Source: JAEUJM01 sp041918615 (GTDB lineage: Bacteria; Actinomycetota; Acidimicrobiia; Acidimicrobiales; DATDAH01). From it: a DNA stretch of 64,000 bases. The stretch's first letter is position 1, and each line of letters starts with the position of its first letter. Below, one piece after another: positions 17,652-27,042 of the stretch. The position numbers were made by a program, and so were the translations under genes. The stretch is taken from assembly GCA_041918615.1 (NCBI GenBank), contig JAYRVH010000077.1, forward strand, positions 431,259 through 495,258, given 5' to 3'. The notes beneath the pieces are model-generated. The model did not search any database. It saw only the letters and a list, made by a program, of their open reading frames with translations, and had not been told where the DNA came from.

Positions 17652-20600
17652 ATGAGCGCGGGTCCGCCCGCGCCCGAGACCGACGCCGCCCGCAGCACCG
17701 GCACCGGCACCGGTCGGGGTGCACGCCGCCTCGTGGCGGCGATCCCCTTCCTGGTGCTCGCCGCCGTCACCTACCTGCCGCTCCTGTTCACGAAGCCGGG
17801 TCAGGTGGGCGCGGACACCAAGTCCTACCTGTACCTCGACCCGGGCCGCCTGCTCCACGACGCGCCCTTCCTGTGGGACCCCGGCATCGGACTGGGCACG
17901 GTCACCCATCAGAACGTCGGCTACCTGTGGCCCCTCGGGCCGTTCTACTGGACCCTCGACGCGCTCGGCGTCCCCGACTGGGTGGCGCAACGACTGTGGC
18001 TCGGGTCGGTGTTGTTCTCGGCTGGGGTCGGTGTGCTCTACCTGCTCCGCGTGCTGCGCTGGGACACTCCCGGCGCACCCGAGGGCACCGGCTCGAAGCG
18101 AGTCGGTACGCCCCGATGGTGGGACAGCGGGATGGTCGTCGCCGCGCTCGCGTACACCCTGAGCCCCTACATCCTCGCCTACGCCGCCCGGATCTCGGTG
18201 ATCCTCCTGCCGTGGGCAGCGCTCCCCTGGCTCATCGCCCTCACCGTGCGATCGCTTCGCCACGGCGGGTGGCGACACCCCGCTCTCATCGCGCTCGTGG
18301 TCCTCACGGTCGGTGCGATCAACGCCACCTCACTGCTCCTCGTGGGCATCGGCCCGCTGCTCTGGGTGCTCTGGGCGGTGGCCTTCGCACGAGAGGCGAC
18401 CCCGAGGCAGGCGACGGGCGCTGTCCTGCGCATCGGCCTGCTCACGGTCCTGACATCACTGTGGTGGATCGCGGGGCTGGCCCTGCAGGGCAGCTTCGGC
18501 ATACCGATCCTCCGCTACACCGAGACCTATCAGGCCGTCGCCGTCACCACGATGGCCCCGGAGCTCCTGCGGGGGCTCGGCTACTGGTTCTTCTACGGCA
18601 ACGACAAGCTCGGTCAGTGGGTGGTGCCCAGCACGGGCTACATGAGCTGGGGGGTTCCTCTCAGCTACGGGATCCCCATCCTGGCGTTCATCGCCGGGGT
18701 GGTCACCCGCTTCCGGCATCGCGCCTTCTTCGTCGCCCTGATCGCGGTCGGTTGCGTCGTGGGTATCGGTGGGCACCCCTATGCGGACCCGTCCCCGGCA
18801 GGCCGGATCTTCCGTGACTTCACGAACGTGGACGCCGGGCTCGCCTTCCGCAGCACGGCACGCGCCGTGCCGCTCGTCGTCTTGGGCACCGCAGTGCTCC
18901 TCGGCGCCGGCGTCAGCGCCCTCGGGCGCGCCCTGCCGCGCCTGGCAGTGCCGGCCGGCCTCCTGGCGATCGGGCTGGTCGTCGCCAACATGCCGGCCAC
19001 CTGGGGTGGCAATCTCGTCGATCGCAGCCTGCGACGCCCCGAGGACATCCCCCGGTACTGGCACGATGCTGCCGAAGCCCTCGACGCCGGCGACCACGAC
19101 ACCCGTGTCCTCGAGTTGCCGGGGATCGACTTCGCCGCGTACCGCTGGGGCAACACGATCGACCCGGTGACGCCGGGCCTGATGGATCGGCCCTACGTGG
19201 CCCGCGAGCTGATCCCCTACGGGTCGCACGCCTCGGCCAACCTGCTCAACGCCCTCGACCGGCCGCTCCAGGAAGGGATCCTCGACACCGAGGCGTTGGC
19301 GCCGTTGGCGCGCCTCATGGGCGTGGGCGAGGTGCTGCTGCGCTCCGACCTCGAATTCGAGCGCTTCCGCACCCCGCGTCCCCGGGCCACCTGGAAGCTC
19401 ATGAACTCGGTGGCGGGGCTGGGCGACCCGGTCCCGTTCGGATCGCCCGTGCCGAACGTCCCGCGGGCGTCCCTTCCCCTCATCGACGAGGTGGAGCTGG
19501 GGACCGACCCGTCACTCCCCGACCCGCCGCCCGTCGCCACCTTCCCCGTCGAGGATGCCCAGCCGATCATCCGCGCCGTCCCCCGAGCCAACCCCGTGCT
19601 CCTCGCCGGCGACGGCGACGGGCTCGTGGCCGCTGCCGGCGCGGGCCTCCTCGACCCGAGTCGGGCCATCCTCTACTCGGCCTCGATGGCGGGCGACCCC
19701 GAGGACCTCCAGGCCCGTCTGGCAGACGGGGCCGACCTGGTGGTCACGGACTCGAACCGCAGGCGAGCGAGGCGGTGGAGCGCCGTGCGCGAGAACGAGG
19801 GCTACACCGAACGCGCCGGGGAGGAGGCACTCGTGCCCGACCCGGGCGACAACCGGCTCGTGCTCTTTCCCGACGCAGGAACCGACGCGTTCACCGTTTC
19901 CGAGCAGCGGGGAGGCGCCACGCTGTCGGCCACGAACTACGGCAACCCGATCACCTACACGCCCGGCGACCGCGCCGCGCACGCCATGGACGGGGACCGA
20001 TCCACGGCGTGGCGGGTCGGCGCGTTCTCCGAGGTGGAGGGTGAGCGCCTCGTGGTCGATCTCGCCGAGCCGCTCACCACCGACCGGCTCACGCTGCTCC
20101 AGCCCCAGTCCGGGGTGCGCAACCGGTCGATCACCAGTGTCCGCCTCCACTTCGACGGGAGCGACCCGGTCGACGCCACCCTGGGCGCGGATTCGCTCCA
20201 CGGTGACGGTCAGGTCGTCTCCTTCCCCGAGCGGACGTTCACGCGACTCGTGATCGAGATCACGGGTGACACCGTGCCGAACCTGGTCAAGTACACCGGC
20301 CTCACCGCCGTCGGCTTCGCGGAGGTCGGACTCGGGGGGCTCCGCGTCGACGAGCTGATCCGGCCGCCGACCGACCTGCTCGACGCGGCCGGTCGGGACT
20401 CGATCGATCACGACCTCAGCTTCCTCTTCACCCGGCAGCGCAACAACCCGGCCGAGCCGGTGCGCGTCGACGAGGAGCCGGGCATGAACAGGATCATCGA
20501 ACTGCCGGCCGGCCGTGACTTCTCGCTCCACGGCGAGGCCCGCATCTCGGCCCAGGCGCCTGACCAGATCGTCGATTCGATCCTGGGCATCCCCGACGCC

Positions 20601-22076
20601 GAGGAGAACGGCGTGACCGCCCGGTCGTCGGCCCACCTGCCCGGCAAGCTCAGCGCCCGAGCGTCGGCCGCCCTCGACGGCGATTCGACCACGGCATGGG
20701 AGACACCCTTCGAGTCGCCGCAGGGCAACTGGGTGGACTACACGCTGCCGAGGCGCACCCGCCTCGACCGTCTCGACCTCCAGGTGCTGGCCGACCCGCG
20801 ACACTCGGTCCCGACCAGGTTGACGGTCCAGGCTGACGGCGGCGAATCGACCACCGTCGACCTCCCCGCCATCACGACCGGTACCGACGTGGGCCAAACC
20901 GTCGACGTCCCCGTGTCGTTCGACCCGATCGCCGGTCGGCGGTTCCGAATCACGCTCGATGCGGTCGACCCCGTGATGACGACCAACTGGTACAGCAACG
21001 GGCCCGTGGCCCTCCCCGTCGGCCTCGCCGAGATCGGCCTCGCCGACACGACGATCGGTGCCCCCGCCGATGAGCTTGCCGCCCCCTGTCGCGACGACCT
21101 GCTCGAGGTGGGCGGTCGTCGGGTGCCCGTGCGCATCACCGGGACCGCCGACGAGGCCGTCGCCCGGGCGGCACTCGCGGTCGTGGCCTGCGGCGATGCC
21201 CCCCTCGCGCTGGCCGACGGCGAGAGCATCCTGCGGGCGACGCCGGGGAACCGCAGTGGCATCGACATCGACGCCCTCGACCTGCAGTCCACCGCCGGCG
21301 GCGCCGCGGGCACGACCACCGGCGGTCCGGCCGCCGTCGCGCCCGAGGTCACCGTTCTGCACCAGGGGCTCGCCGATGCCTCCGTGCGGGTCACCCGACC
21401 GGAGCGGCCCTTCTGGCTCATCCTCGGCCAGAGCCACAACCTGGGCTGGACCGCGCGTGTGGTCGGCGGCAACGACCTCGGCGAGCCCACCCTCATCAAC
21501 GGCTATGCGAACGGTTGGCTCGTCGATCCGGTGACGGCGGGCGCCGACATGGAGATCTCCCTCGAGTGGACCCCGCAGCGCGTGGTCTGGGGCGCGATGG
21601 CCCTCTCCGGGTTGGGGTTCCTCGCCTGCATCGGCCTCGTCGTCTTCGACCCCCGTCGTCGGTCGGCCGCGGCGTCGGTCGCCCCCGATGGGCTGCGGCC
21701 GACGTGGTCCTCGCCCCTCGTCGGGATCGCCCGACCGGCACCGGTCCGCACGGTCGCGATCGCCGCCATCCTCACCCTGATGCTGATGAGCGTGTTCAGC
21801 GGGCCGCTCTGGGGTGTGCTCGCCGCTGTCGGCGCGGTCGCGGCCCTGCGATGGCGGTGGGGGCTGCCCGGCGTTCGGCTCGGGGCGGTCGTCGGGCTCG
21901 CGGGCTCGGGCGCCTACATCACGGTGTCACAGATGTGGCGCCACTACCCCCCCGACTTCGACTGGCCGAACCGCTTCGAGGCTGTGAACTGGTTGGGGCT
22001 GTTGAGCGTCGCCTTCCTGGTCATCCAGGCCCTGATCGACGTCCGCACCGAACGGCATGGGAACGGCGGGTCGTGA
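17652..22076 (+). CDS. AftD-like alpha-(1,3)-arabinofuranosyltransferase family, copy 2
   Basis: Paralogue of the protein at 6537-10835, 1474 aa. ATG 17652 is the only usable start; upstream frame is shadow. A multi-pass N-terminal GT-C domain contains GADTKSYLYLDPGR, VGYLWPLGPFYW and SPYILAYAARISVILLPWA, matching copy 1 block for block. Two discoidin-like modules follow (about residues 745-870 and 990-1110, with DGDRSTAWR and DGDSTTAWE). A C-terminal WTPQRVVWGAMA then leads into membrane helices. It overlaps the AlgX-like gene as GTGA. Likely transfers a polyprenyl-phosphate-linked sugar, possibly arabinofuranose, outside the membrane. Confidence 0.82.
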   Translation: MSAGPPAPETDAARSTGTGTGRGARRLVAAIPFLVLAAVTYLPLLFTKPGQVGADTKSYLYLDPGRLLHDAPFLWDPGIGLGTVTHQNVGYLWPLGPFYWTLDALGVPDWVAQRLWLGSVLFSAGVGVLYLLRVLRWDTPGAPEGTGSKRVGTPRWWDSGMVVAALAYTLSPYILAYAARISVILLPWAALPWLIALTVRSLRHGGWRHPALIALVVLTVGAINATSLLLVGIGPLLWVLWAVAFAREATPRQATGAVLRIGLLTVLTSLWWIAGLALQGSFGIPILRYTETYQAVAVTTMAPELLRGLGYWFFYGNDKLGQWVVPSTGYMSWGVPLSYGIPILAFIAGVVTRFRHRAFFVALIAVGCVVGIGGHPYADPSPAGRIFRDFTNVDAGLAFRSTARAVPLVVLGTAVLLGAGVSALGRALPRLAVPAGLLAIGLVVANMPATWGGNLVDRSLRRPEDIPRYWHDAAEALDAGDHDTRVLELPGIDFAAYRWGNTIDPVTPGLMDRPYVARELIPYGSHASANLLNALDRPLQEGILDTEALAPLARLMGVGEVLLRSDLEFERFRTPRPRATWKLMNSVAGLGDPVPFGSPVPNVPRASLPLIDEVELGTDPSLPDPPPVATFPVEDAQPIIRAVPRANPVLLAGDGDGLVAAAGAGLLDPSRAILYSASMAGDPEDLQARLADGADLVVTDSNRRRARRWSAVRENEGYTERAGEEALVPDPGDNRLVLFPDAGTDAFTVSEQRGGATLSATNYGNPITYTPGDRAAHAMDGDRSTAWRVGAFSEVEGERLVVDLAEPLTTDRLTLLQPQSGVRNRSITSVRLHFDGSDPVDATLGADSLHGDGQVVSFPERTFTRLVIEITGDTVPNLVKYTGLTAVGFAEVGLGGLRVDELIRPPTDLLDAAGRDSIDHDLSFLFTRQRNNPAEPVRVDEEPGMNRIIELPAGRDFSLHGEARISAQAPDQIVDSILGIPDAEENGVTARSSAHLPGKLSARASAALDGDSTTAWETPFESPQGNWVDYTLPRRTRLDRLDLQVLADPRHSVPTRLTVQADGGESTTVDLPAITTGTDVGQTVDVPVSFDPIAGRRFRITLDAVDPVMTTNWYSNGPVALPVGLAEIGLADTTIGAPADELAAPCRDDLLEVGGRRVPVRITGTADEAVARAALAVVACGDAPLALADGESILRATPGNRSGIDIDALDLQSTAGGAAGTTTGGPAAVAPEVTVLHQGLADASVRVTRPERPFWLILGQSHNLGWTARVVGGNDLGEPTLINGYANGWLVDPVTAGADMEISLEWTPQRVVWGAMALSGLGFLACIGLVVFDPRRRSAAASVAPDGLRPTWSSPLVGIARPAPVRTVAIAAILTLMLMSVFSGPLWGVLAAVGAVAALRWRWGLPGVRLGAVVGLAGSGAYITVSQMWRHYPPDFDWPNRFEAVNWLGLLSVAFLVIQALIDVRTERHGNGGS

Positions 22077-23119
22077 GGGCGCTCAAGGTGGGCGCGATCG
22101 TGATGGCCATGGTCGTCATCGTGGTCGGCGGCGCCGAGTTGGGCGCACGAGCGCTCGGTGCCTACCTGCCGGAAGCCCTGTTGTGGACCGACAACAGCAC
22201 CCAGGTGAAGGTGGCGCAGATGGACAGGCTCTCCCGCCGCCTCGGGTGCGTGGACGTGGCCTTCGTCGGGAACTCCATGACCCGTGATGCCGTCGACCCC
22301 CGCACGTTCACGTCCGCCGACGCCCCCCACCGCTCCGCCTACAACGCCGCCCTCGACGCCGCCACGCCCGCACTGCTCGAGCAGTGGACGCTCGACCAGG
22401 TCGTTCCGCGACTCGACCCCGCGACCGTCGTGCTCGGCCTGTCGAGCTTCGACCTCAACGACAATGCCCGGATCGCCGCCTCGGCGCTCGACAGCTACCA
22501 GTCGGCCCCCTTGTCCCGCCAGGACCTCTTCGGGCGCCTCCAGCGTCCGTTCGTCGAGCACTCCGACCTGTTCCGCTATCGCAGCGAACTGCGTGACCCC
22601 TTGGCGCTCTGGGCGGGAATCCAGCGGCTCCGCCGAGGCGAGGAGACCGAGCGATTGTCGACCGGCGGGATCGACGGCATCATCGGCCCCGACGGCGAAG
22701 GGCTCTCACGCCGCCCGCTTCGCTACCGGGGCTCGCTCGGGCTCCAGCGCTTCGACCAGACCGAGCTCCTGAACGATTTCGCCATCGGGGGCGCCCAGAC
22801 GGTCGCGGCCGCCAACCTCATCGAAGGGCTCCGGGACCAGGGGATCGCCGTCGTGCTGATGGTCCTTCCCGTGACCCAGGACTACATCGGTCTCCACCCG
22901 AACGGGTCCGCCGACTTCGAGCGCTTTCTCACCCGGGCCCGGGGACTCGCCACCGCGACCGGCGCCACGCTGGTCGACGCCCACGACTGGGCGACCTCCG
23001 ACGCGGTCTTCGCCGACACCCACCACCTCAACGGTCGCGGTGCCCTCGCCTTCAGTGCCGACCTGCCCGGGCTCATGGCCGACGCGGGAGCGCCCACACC
23101 CGCCTGCGACCCCGACTGA
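22073..23119 (+). CDS. AlgX/SGNH-hydrolase-like membrane-anchored protein
   Basis: A 348-aa protein starting at GTG 22073 (GTGA overlap with AftD-like copy 2). One N-terminal hydrophobic segment (about residues 5-25) anchors it. VAFVGNSMTRDA resembles SGNH block I with a candidate Ser nucleophile, and DTHHLNGRGA near the end fits the DxxH block of AlgX/DltD-like enzymes. Such proteins O-acetylate or trim surface polysaccharide outside the membrane. Coupling to the AftD-like gene suggests it acts on that product. Family placement moderately sure. Confidence 0.65.
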   Translation: MRALKVGAIVMAMVVIVVGGAELGARALGAYLPEALLWTDNSTQVKVAQMDRLSRRLGCVDVAFVGNSMTRDAVDPRTFTSADAPHRSAYNAALDAATPALLEQWTLDQVVPRLDPATVVLGLSSFDLNDNARIAASALDSYQSAPLSRQDLFGRLQRPFVEHSDLFRYRSELRDPLALWAGIQRLRRGEETERLSTGGIDGIIGPDGEGLSRRPLRYRGSLGLQRFDQTELLNDFAIGGAQTVAAANLIEGLRDQGIAVVLMVLPVTQDYIGLHPNGSADFERFLTRARGLATATGATLVDAHDWATSDAVFADTHHLNGRGALAFSADLPGLMADAGAPTPACDPD

Positions 23120-23177
23120 GCACGCCGCTCACCACCCCACTGGCACTCGGCGGCCTCGGCCAGCCAGAATCGGGCCC

Positions 23178-23621
23178 ATGAGACGACCCGTACTCCTCTT
23201 CGCCGCCGCCCTCCTGGTCCTGGCCGCTTGCAGCAGCGGCGACGATTCCACCGATGGCACCACGGCCGCCGGGGGCGAGAGCACCACTTCGACCGCCGAA
23301 GGCACCCCTGACACGGTGGACACCGGCGACCTCCCCCGATTCGACACCGTCGCCGAGATCGGCGACACCCTGGGCTGCAGCCTCGAGTACGACGGCATCA
23401 CCGACGCCGACCGCGAGTACAGCACCTGCGTCTTCGAGGAGGAGCAGGCCCTCATCTACGTGTACACCGATCCGACCTTCGTCGATCAGGTCGTGGCGAC
23501 CGGCCCGCCGGCGCTGGCGTACGGGCAGAACTGGACGGTCGAGGTCGAGACCCCGGAGACCGCCCAGTTGGTTGCCGACGCCCTGAACGGCGCCGTGGCC
23601 GCGCCTGCGCCGGCCGACTGA
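23178..23621 (+). CDS. Small secreted lipoprotein of unknown function
   Basis: A 147-aa protein with a lipoprotein signal (MRRPVLLFAAALLVLAACSS) followed by a Ser/Thr/Gly/Asp-rich linker typical of actinobacterial lipoproteins. The folded part has two cysteines (LGCSLEY and YSTCVFEEEQ) that could form a disulfide, and a short alpha/beta domain with IYVYTDPTFVDQ. No enzymatic motif is visible. It follows the AlgX-like gene by 58 bp and ends 23 bp from the convergent SGNH lipoprotein gene. Confidence 0.75.
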   Translation: MRRPVLLFAAALLVLAACSSGDDSTDGTTAAGGESTTSTAEGTPDTVDTGDLPRFDTVAEIGDTLGCSLEYDGITDADREYSTCVFEEEQALIYVYTDPTFVDQVVATGPPALAYGQNWTVEVETPETAQLVADALNGAVAAPAPAD

Positions 23622-23644
23622 ACGACCGGCCATCGCGGGAGCGC

Positions 23645-24511
23645 TCAGAGCGGCGGGCACTCCTCGGGGTGGTCGAGGGTGGGTGGCTCCCGCCAGGGCC
23701 CGTTCTGCCAGTTGAAGCCGATCGCCACGTTCCACTGGGCCTGGATCGCCTGGAGCACCGGGATGGCGAGCCGCTCGGCCCCCGCGGGGCAGAGGTGCAG
23801 GCCGTCGACGCGGCGCACCCGCTGCGTGCTGCCGTCCTCGGCCGGCAGCGCGTCGACCCAGCGACCGTCGGGCCCGTTCAGGTAGTCGCCGGCATCGATG
23901 TAGTCGACGTCGCCACTGCGGTTGGCCAGTGCCTCGAACTGGGCGTTGAGGGCGGCCAGTTGCAGGTTGTCGCTCTCGGTCGGGACCGCCGGCATGCCGA
24001 TCCAGAGCAGCTTGGCGCCCGCGTCGGCGACCATGGCGGCGAAGGGGTCGAGCACGTCGGCCTGGTAGGCAGCCGCCCAGCCGGGGTCCCCGGGCTGGAA
24101 GTCCGGATTGGCCCGCTCCCAGGTGCCGATCAACATCACCACGAGATCGGGGCGGAACTCGGCGAGCTGGCTCTGCCAGAGCACCCGTGACGCAGCATCG
24201 CGGGAGACGCTCGGGGCCAACTCGAACTTCGCGTCGCCCTCTCCCCCCTCGTTCAGACCGGTTGCCACCGCCGGCGCGAGCCCGTTCATGACCGAATCGC
24301 CGGCGAGGATAACCCGGAGCTTGTCCTCCGGCGTGGGCTGGCGACCCCCGGGCGGGACGGGGATGGTGGTGGTCGGCGCCTCGGTGACGGTCGGCGTCGT
24401 GCCCCCGGCGAGGGCAGGGCGCTCAGCGTCGGTGGAACATGACGAGGCCAGCACCGCCACGAGGGCGAACGCAGCGACGGGCGGCCAGACGCGTCGGGAC
24501 ACGACCTTCAC
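23645..24511 (-). CDS. SGNH/GDSL-family lipoprotein
   Basis: A 288-aa secreted hydrolase-like protein. I start at GTG 24511 because the residues after it form a lipoprotein signal ending LASSC; the longer upstream frame is Arg/Ser-rich shadow. The Pro/Thr-rich linker is followed by VILAGDSVMNGLAP (SGNH block I), VVMLIGTWERANPD and DGLHLCPAGAERLA (the DxxH block). Together these support an esterase or acetyltransferase acting outside the membrane. It follows the GT2 gene by 61 bp on the same strand. GTG 24502 is an alternative start. Confidence 0.78.
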   Translation of the reverse strand: MKVVSRRVWPPVAAFALVAVLASSCSTDAERPALAGGTTPTVTEAPTTTIPVPPGGRQPTPEDKLRVILAGDSVMNGLAPAVATGLNEGGEGDAKFELAPSVSRDAASRVLWQSQLAEFRPDLVVMLIGTWERANPDFQPGDPGWAAAYQADVLDPFAAMVADAGAKLLWIGMPAVPTESDNLQLAALNAQFEALANRSGDVDYIDAGDYLNGPDGRWVDALPAEDGSTQRVRRVDGLHLCPAGAERLAIPVLQAIQAQWNVAIGFNWQNGPWREPPTLDHPEECPPL

Positions 24512-24572
24512 GTTGGCCGACCCGGGAACGCGAAACAAGTCGGCGCCGTGTCGTGGGGTTCCCGCGCGCCGC

Positions 24573-25289
24573 TCACCGTGGCGGCTTTCCCGAAGAACGC
24601 TGGAGACGGAGTCGAAGGAGGATCCAGAGGGCCGCGACACCATCGGTCCACTGGATCTTCTTGCCTTCCTCGCGTCCACGGGCCCGGTAGCTGATCGGCA
24701 CCTCGAAGATGCGCTCACCACCCACCAGGAACTTCCCGGTGACTTCGGCCTCGATGCCGAAACCCGAGGACCGCAGGCTCATCGTGCGCCAGAGCGCGGT
24801 GGGCGCGACCTTGAGGCAGGTCTCGATGTCGGAGAGCCAGGCATCGAAGAGAAAGCTGGCCCAGAACGCCAGTGCCTTGTTGCCGAGCACGTACCAGAAC
24901 GAATAGGCGGAATGGCCACCGTACGACCGCTTGCCGTAGACCACCCGGGCGCCCTCGACCAGGATGGGCTCGAGCAGCGCCGGGAAGTCCGCAGGGTCGT
25001 ACTCGAGGTCGGCGTCGAGCACCGTGAGGAGGTCGCCCGTGGCCTCCTGGATGCCTCGGCGGAGCGCCGCGCCTTTGCCCATGTTGAGGGGCAGCTGCAC
25101 CAGGCGGACACGATCGGCCTCGAGCAGGTCGACGATGGTGTCGAGACAACCGTCGGTCGACCCGTCGTCCACCACGAGCACCTCGGTCTCGAGTGGCATC
25201 TCGACCGCGAGCAGCCGATCGAGGGCATGGCGCAACGTCGCCCGCTCGTTGTACACGGGCATGACGATGGTGAGTGAGCGTGGGTCCAT
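24573..25289 (-). CDS. Glycosyltransferase family 2 (dolichyl-phosphate-mannose-synthase-like)
   Basis: A 238-aa GT-A enzyme. LTIVMPVYNERATL at the N-terminus, VLVVDDGSTDG near 38, LNMGKGAALRRGI near 70 and VLDADLEYDP (DXD region) near 90 are canonical. It lacks the C-terminal membrane domain of larger homologues. The start ATG has GAGGACTG 8 nt upstream. It probably makes a polyprenyl-phosphate-linked sugar or glycosylates a lipid carrier, and is the first gene of a pair with the SGNH lipoprotein. Confidence 0.83.
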   Translation of the reverse strand: MDPRSLTIVMPVYNERATLRHALDRLLAVEMPLETEVLVVDDGSTDGCLDTIVDLLEADRVRLVQLPLNMGKGAALRRGIQEATGDLLTVLDADLEYDPADFPALLEPILVEGARVVYGKRSYGGHSAYSFWYVLGNKALAFWASFLFDAWLSDIETCLKVAPTALWRTMSLRSSGFGIEAEVTGKFLVGGERIFEVPISYRARGREEGKKIQWTDGVAALWILLRLRLQRSSGKPPR

Positions 25290-25345
25290 GCGGCAGTCCT
25301 CGAGGGGCGGGGCGACGGACTTGGAGCCGCCGCGGGAGGCTCACC

Positions 25346-25352
25346 TAGCATA
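25346..25352. promoter_or_regulatory. Symmetric TAGCATA: possible divergent -10
   Basis: The heptamer reads TAGCAT on the plus strand (toward GT4) and TATGCT on the minus strand (toward GT2). Both are acceptable -10 hexamers, and it sits in the only gap between the two divergent genes. Leaders of about 50 nt would result on each side. Confidence 0.45.
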
Positions 25353-25406
25353 CGAGCACCACCCCGCAGCCCCAATGGACCCCTCCCGCCCCCGGACTCG
25401 CCCGCC

Positions 25407-26576
25407 TTGGATCTCCCCGCCCCCGACTCCCGCGTCAAGCTCGGTGATATCGCCGCGTCGGCGGGGCTGTCGCGGGTCCACGTGCTCGCCTGGCGCGATC
25501 TCGATGACGTCGAGGCCGGTGGCTCCGAGGTGCACGCGGCCAACATCGCCCGACTCTGGTCCGAAGCCGGCATCGAGGTCACCATGCGCACGTCGTATGC
25601 GCAGGGCCATCCCCCCGAAGACGAGCGCGACGGGTATCGGGTGGTGCGTCGAGCCGGCCGCTACATGGTCTTCCCGCGCGCTGCGCTGAGCGAGGCCCGG
25701 GGTCGCCACGGTCCCCGTGACGGGCTGGTCGAGATCTGGAACGGCATGCCCTTCCTGTCCCCTTTGTGGGCCGGTCAGCCACGGGTGGTCTGGCTCCACC
25801 ACGTGCACGGCGACATGTGGAAGATGGCCCTGCCACCACGACTCGCGGCCATGGGCCAGTTCCTCGAGCACCGCGTGGCGCCCGTTCTGTACCGAGGCAC
25901 CCGCATCGTCACCCTGTCCGAGTCCAGCAAGCGCCAATTGGTCGATGATCTGCACTTCCGGGCCGACCGGGTTTCGGTGGTCCCGCCCGGCATCGACCCC
26001 CGGTTCCGGCCCGGGGGCGAACGCTCCACCCAACCCCTCGTGGTCGCGGTCGGGCGATTGGTGCCGGTGAAGCACTTCGACCACCTGATGCGAATGATGG
26101 CCGAGGTCCGCCGTCTCGTTCCCGACGCCCGTCTCACGATCGTCGGCGAGGGCTACGAGCGCCGACACCTCGACGAGCTCGTCCACGACCTCGATGCCGA
26201 GTCCTGGATCACGTTCGCCGGTCGGGTGTCCGACGACCAACTGGTCGACCTGTACCAGAAGGCCTGGGTCGTCGCCAGCGCGTCATCGCACGAAGGTTGG
26301 GGGATGACCCTCACCGAGGCCGCCGCCTGCAGGACCCCGGCGGTGGCCACACGGATATCCGGCCACCTCGACGCGGTGTCGGAGGGGCGAGGAGGCCTGC
26401 TGGCCGATGACGGGCGCCAGTTCGTTGCACACCTGGTCACGGTGCTCGGTGACGCGGAGCAGCGTGAGCGCCTGAGTCGAGGGGCGCTCGAGCATGCCGA
26501 TGAGTTCACCTGGGAGGCCACGGCCGCCGGCACCCTCCAGGCCCTCGCCCTCGAGGCGCGGCGCGCCCGCCGCTGA
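25407..26576 (+). CDS. Glycosyltransferase family 4
   Basis: A 389-aa GT-B enzyme with a retaining mechanism expected. The N-terminal acceptor domain starts VHVLAWRDLDDVEAGGSEVH. In the C-terminal donor domain, VVAVGRLVPVKHFDHLM precedes SSHEGWGMTLTEAAACRTP, the classical E-x7-E nucleotide-sugar site. It matches the widespread actinobacterial GT4 form with IWNGMPF and HHVHGDMW. The start TTG 25407 is the only in-frame candidate upstream of the conserved fold and is weakly supported. Likely cytoplasmic assembly of an oligosaccharide. Confidence 0.83.
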   Translation: MDLPAPDSRVKLGDIAASAGLSRVHVLAWRDLDDVEAGGSEVHAANIARLWSEAGIEVTMRTSYAQGHPPEDERDGYRVVRRAGRYMVFPRAALSEARGRHGPRDGLVEIWNGMPFLSPLWAGQPRVVWLHHVHGDMWKMALPPRLAAMGQFLEHRVAPVLYRGTRIVTLSESSKRQLVDDLHFRADRVSVVPPGIDPRFRPGGERSTQPLVVAVGRLVPVKHFDHLMRMMAEVRRLVPDARLTIVGEGYERRHLDELVHDLDAESWITFAGRVSDDQLVDLYQKAWVVASASSHEGWGMTLTEAAACRTPAVATRISGHLDAVSEGRGGLLADDGRQFVAHLVTVLGDAEQRERLSRGALEHADEFTWEATAAGTLQALALEARRARR

Positions 26577-26582
26577 ACGCGC

Positions 26583-26993
26583 CTATTCCTGGTCAGGCCT
26601 CCGGCGGTCACGCTTCAGCGCCGAACGCTGACGCTTCTCCTCGAGCCGACGACGCCGCGCCCCCGCGGTCGGACGCGAGGGACGACGGGCGGCCTGCACC
26701 GCCAGCGCGTCGGCCAGGACGTCTCGGAGCCGGTCGAGGGCGAGGTTCCGGTTGCGGTGCTGCGACCGCGAGTCGTCCGAGCTCACCGTGACCACCGTGC
26801 CGAGTCGGGCCACCAGGCGGGCGCGCTGCACATCGCTCAACGCAGGCGAGCCTTCGACGTCGAACCTGGCGACGGCACGTGTGTGCGCCTTGTTCGCGTG
26901 CTGACCGCCCGGCCCTCCCGACGGAGTGAATGACCAGGTCACCTCCGACAAGGGAATCTCACAATCGGTGGCGACACGCAACCGCTCGGACAC
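26583..26993 (-). CDS. arfB: ArfB/YaeJ-like peptidyl-tRNA hydrolase (class I release-factor family)
   Basis: A 136-aa protein with the GGQ motif (SGGPGGQHANKAHT) that hydrolyses peptidyl-tRNA, and a basic C-terminal tail (rich in Arg/Lys, ending KRQRSALKRDRRRP). In ArfB that kind of tail reads the empty mRNA channel of stalled ribosomes. It has the family's usual 140-aa length and lacks the codon-recognition domain of RF1/RF2. GTG 26993 is preceded by minus-strand TAGCCT at a 7-nt spacing, so leaderless. The convergent GT4 gene ends 6 bp away. Confidence 0.88.
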   Translation of the reverse strand: MSERLRVATDCEIPLSEVTWSFTPSGGPGGQHANKAHTRAVARFDVEGSPALSDVQRARLVARLGTVVTVSSDDSRSQHRNRNLALDRLRDVLADALAVQAARRPSRPTAGARRRRLEEKRQRSALKRDRRRPDQE

Positions 26994-27000
26994 ACGCCGA

Positions 27001-27035
27001 AGGCTACGCCCCCGAGATGGCGCACGGGATAGGGT
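27001..27035. promoter_or_regulatory. Back-to-back leaderless promoters (arfB-like and hydrolase)
   Basis: In a 49-bp divergent gap, minus-strand TAGCCT (27006-27001) lies 7 nt before GTG 26993. Plus-strand TAGGGT (27030-27035) lies 7 nt before ATG 27043. No ribosome site precedes either gene, so both transcripts likely begin at or next to the start codon. Confidence 0.55.
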
Positions 27036-27042
27036 CCCGCCG

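Noticed and set aside
19512..21437. 641-aa minus-strand open frame opposite AftD-like copy 2
   Set aside because: Same shadow effect; no motif, no promoter or ribosome site, and it covers the discoidin-like modules of the real gene.
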